6,187 nucleotides of DNA from Solirubrobacterales bacterium (lineage in GTDB: Bacteria > Actinomycetota > Thermoleophilia > Solirubrobacterales > Solirubrobacteraceae). The stretch covers positions 1 to 6,187 of the forward strand of contig DAHVAB010000160.1 of NCBI GenBank assembly GCA_027314825.1, read 5' to 3'. The number at the start of each line of letters is the position of its first letter. Position 1 is the first letter of the stretch. Positions 5,072-6,187 of the stretch are shown one piece after another. The position numbers and the translations under genes were made by a program. The notes under the pieces were generated by a model. The model saw nothing but the letters and a program-made list of their open reading frames with translations. It had not been told where the DNA came from and did not search any database.

Positions 5072-6187
5072 ATGAAAGTGATCGTTGCGGGCGGCGACGG
5101 GTTCTGCGGTTGGCCGACCGCGCTCCACCTCTCCGCGCGTGGCTACGAGGTGGTGATCGTCGACAATCTCAGCCGGCGGCTGATCGACGCGGAGCTGCGC
5201 ACGCAGTCGCTCACGCCGATCGCGACGCTCGACGAGCGCGCCGCGCGCTGGAACGAGCTGAGCCTGCACAAGCTGCAGGTGCGCCAGGAGGACCTCACCG
5301 ACCCGCAGTCCGTCTTCGAGCTGTTCGAGAGCTTCAGGCCCGACGCGTTCGTGCACTTCGCCGAGCAGCGCTCTGCGCCGTATTCGATGATCGACCGCGA
5401 TCACGCCGTCTCCACGCAGGTCAACAACGTTGTCGGAACGTTGAACATCCTCTGCGCGATGCATGAGCTTGCAGAGGATTGCCATCTCGTGAAGCTCGGG
5501 ACGATGGGCGAGTATGGCACCCCGAACATCGACATCGAGGAGGGGTATCTGGAGGTGGAGCACAACGGCCGCCGCGACACGCTCCCCTACCCGAAGCAGC
5601 CCGGCTCCTTCTATCACCTCTCCAAGGTTCACGACAGCCACAACATCCTGTTCGCCTGCCGCACCTGGGGCATGAGCGCCACCGACCTGAACCAGGGGAT
5701 CGTCTACAACGTGCAGACTCCGGAGACGCTGAGCGACCCGGTGCTGACCAATCGCTACGACTACGACGGCGTCTTCGGCACGGCGTTGAACCGGTTCTGC
5801 GTGCAGGCGGCCGCGGGCCTGCCGATCAGCGTGCACGGCGCCGGGGGGCAGACGCGCGGGTGGATCGATCTGCGAGACACGGTCCGCTGCATCGAGCTGG
5901 CGATCGAGAGTCCGCCGCCGAAGGGTGAGATGCGCGTGATGAACCAGTTCACCGAGCAGTTCTCGGTGAGCGAGCTCGCCGAGCGCGTCGCCCGCGTGGC
6001 TCGCCAGCTCGGCCTGCAGCCGAGCATCGACCATGTCGAGAACCCGCGCGTGGAGAGCGAAGATCACTACTACTACGCGAAGTGCTCGAAGCTGATCGAC
6101 CTGGGGCTGGAGCCCCACCTGCTGGACGATGGGACCGTGGAGGATCTGCTGCGGGCGGCGATCGCGAACCGGGAGCGGGCGAGCATC
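5072..6187 (+). CDS. sqdB: UDP-sulfoquinovose synthase (SQD1/SqdB), C-terminus cut by window edge
   Basis: A short-chain dehydrogenase/reductase-family enzyme that converts UDP-glucose plus sulfite to UDP-sulfoquinovose, the head-group donor for the sulfolipid SQDG. The 372 visible residues follow plant SQD1 closely from end to end, from memory of the Arabidopsis protein. The NAD-binding Gly motif is GGDGFCGW (residues 7-14). The family-specific stretches are SLTPIATLDER (46-56), FAEQRSAPYSMIDR (96-109), the catalytic LGTMGEYGTPNIDIEEGY (142-159) with Thr144 and Glu147, and FYHLSKVHDSHN (180-191) with Tyr181 and Lys185. TDLNQGIVYNVQT, FGTALNRFCVQAA, GGQTRGWIDLRDTV and NQFTEQFSV follow in the normal order. 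No stop is reached; family length of about 380-400 suggests only some 10-30 residues are missing. It should be cytoplasmic. The previous gene lies 247 bases upstream, with a hairpin between, so it probably has its own promoter. Confidence 0.96.
   Translation, partial: MKVIVAGGDGFCGWPTALHLSARGYEVVIVDNLSRRLIDAELRTQSLTPIATLDERAARWNELSLHKLQVRQEDLTDPQSVFELFESFRPDAFVHFAEQRSAPYSMIDRDHAVSTQVNNVVGTLNILCAMHELAEDCHLVKLGTMGEYGTPNIDIEEGYLEVEHNGRRDTLPYPKQPGSFYHLSKVHDSHNILFACRTWGMSATDLNQGIVYNVQTPETLSDPVLTNRYDYDGVFGTALNRFCVQAAAGLPISVHGAGGQTRGWIDLRDTVRCIELAIESPPPKGEMRVMNQFTEQFSVSELAERVARVARQLGLQPSIDHVENPRVESEDHYYYAKCSKLIDLGLEPHLLDDGTVEDLLRAAIANRERASI

Noticed and set aside
4955..6118. 387-codon minus-strand open frame
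   Set aside because: It is antisense to the SQD1 homologue, whose match covers the whole length. The product has the typical composition of an antisense frame and no domain.

Overview
The window comes from a very GC-rich bacterium, most likely an actinomycete in the broad sense. The strong G/C preference at third codon positions produces long open frames antisense to real genes. The tRNA genes lack an encoded CCA, and the gene set (GT28-type lipid glycosyltransferase, EamA-like membrane protein, SQD1-type sulfolipid enzyme) would suit a deep-branching actinobacterium such as Thermoleophilia. That placement is inference; no marker gene here settles it.

The left third (about 1-2247) looks like the integrase end of an integrative element inserted at the 3' end of a tRNA-Leu(CAG) gene. 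It holds the tail of an unrecognised open frame at the window edge (1-406), a small winged-helix excisionase-like protein (411-716, +), and a complete tyrosine recombinase (728-2074, -) that converges on it. Between the recombinase start and the tRNA lies a 158-base control region with repeated 12-mers, an inverted copy of their core and a short palindrome, plausibly recombinase/excisionase binding sites. The other attachment site must lie left of the window.

The middle (2248-2589) carries two divergent tRNA genes, tRNA-Leu(CAG) on minus and tRNA-Glu(CTC) on plus. Just after tRNA-Glu is a near-perfect 56-base tandem duplication. It contains the last 8 bases of the tRNA and the last codons and stop of the neighbouring glycosyltransferase gene.

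The right part (2662-6187) looks like chromosomal backbone. A GT28/MGDG-synthase-like glycosyltransferase on minus and an EamA-like ten-helix-type membrane protein on plus start head to head, only 18 bases apart. After a 247-base intergenic stretch with a GC hairpin comes a very well conserved UDP-sulfoquinovose synthase (SQD1/SqdB), cut by the window's right edge. The glycosyltransferase and the SQD1 homologue together suggest a glycolipid/sulfolipid neighbourhood. The sulfoquinovosyltransferase that would complete sulfolipid synthesis would have to be outside the window. I found no CRISPR array, rRNA, insertion sequence or defence system.
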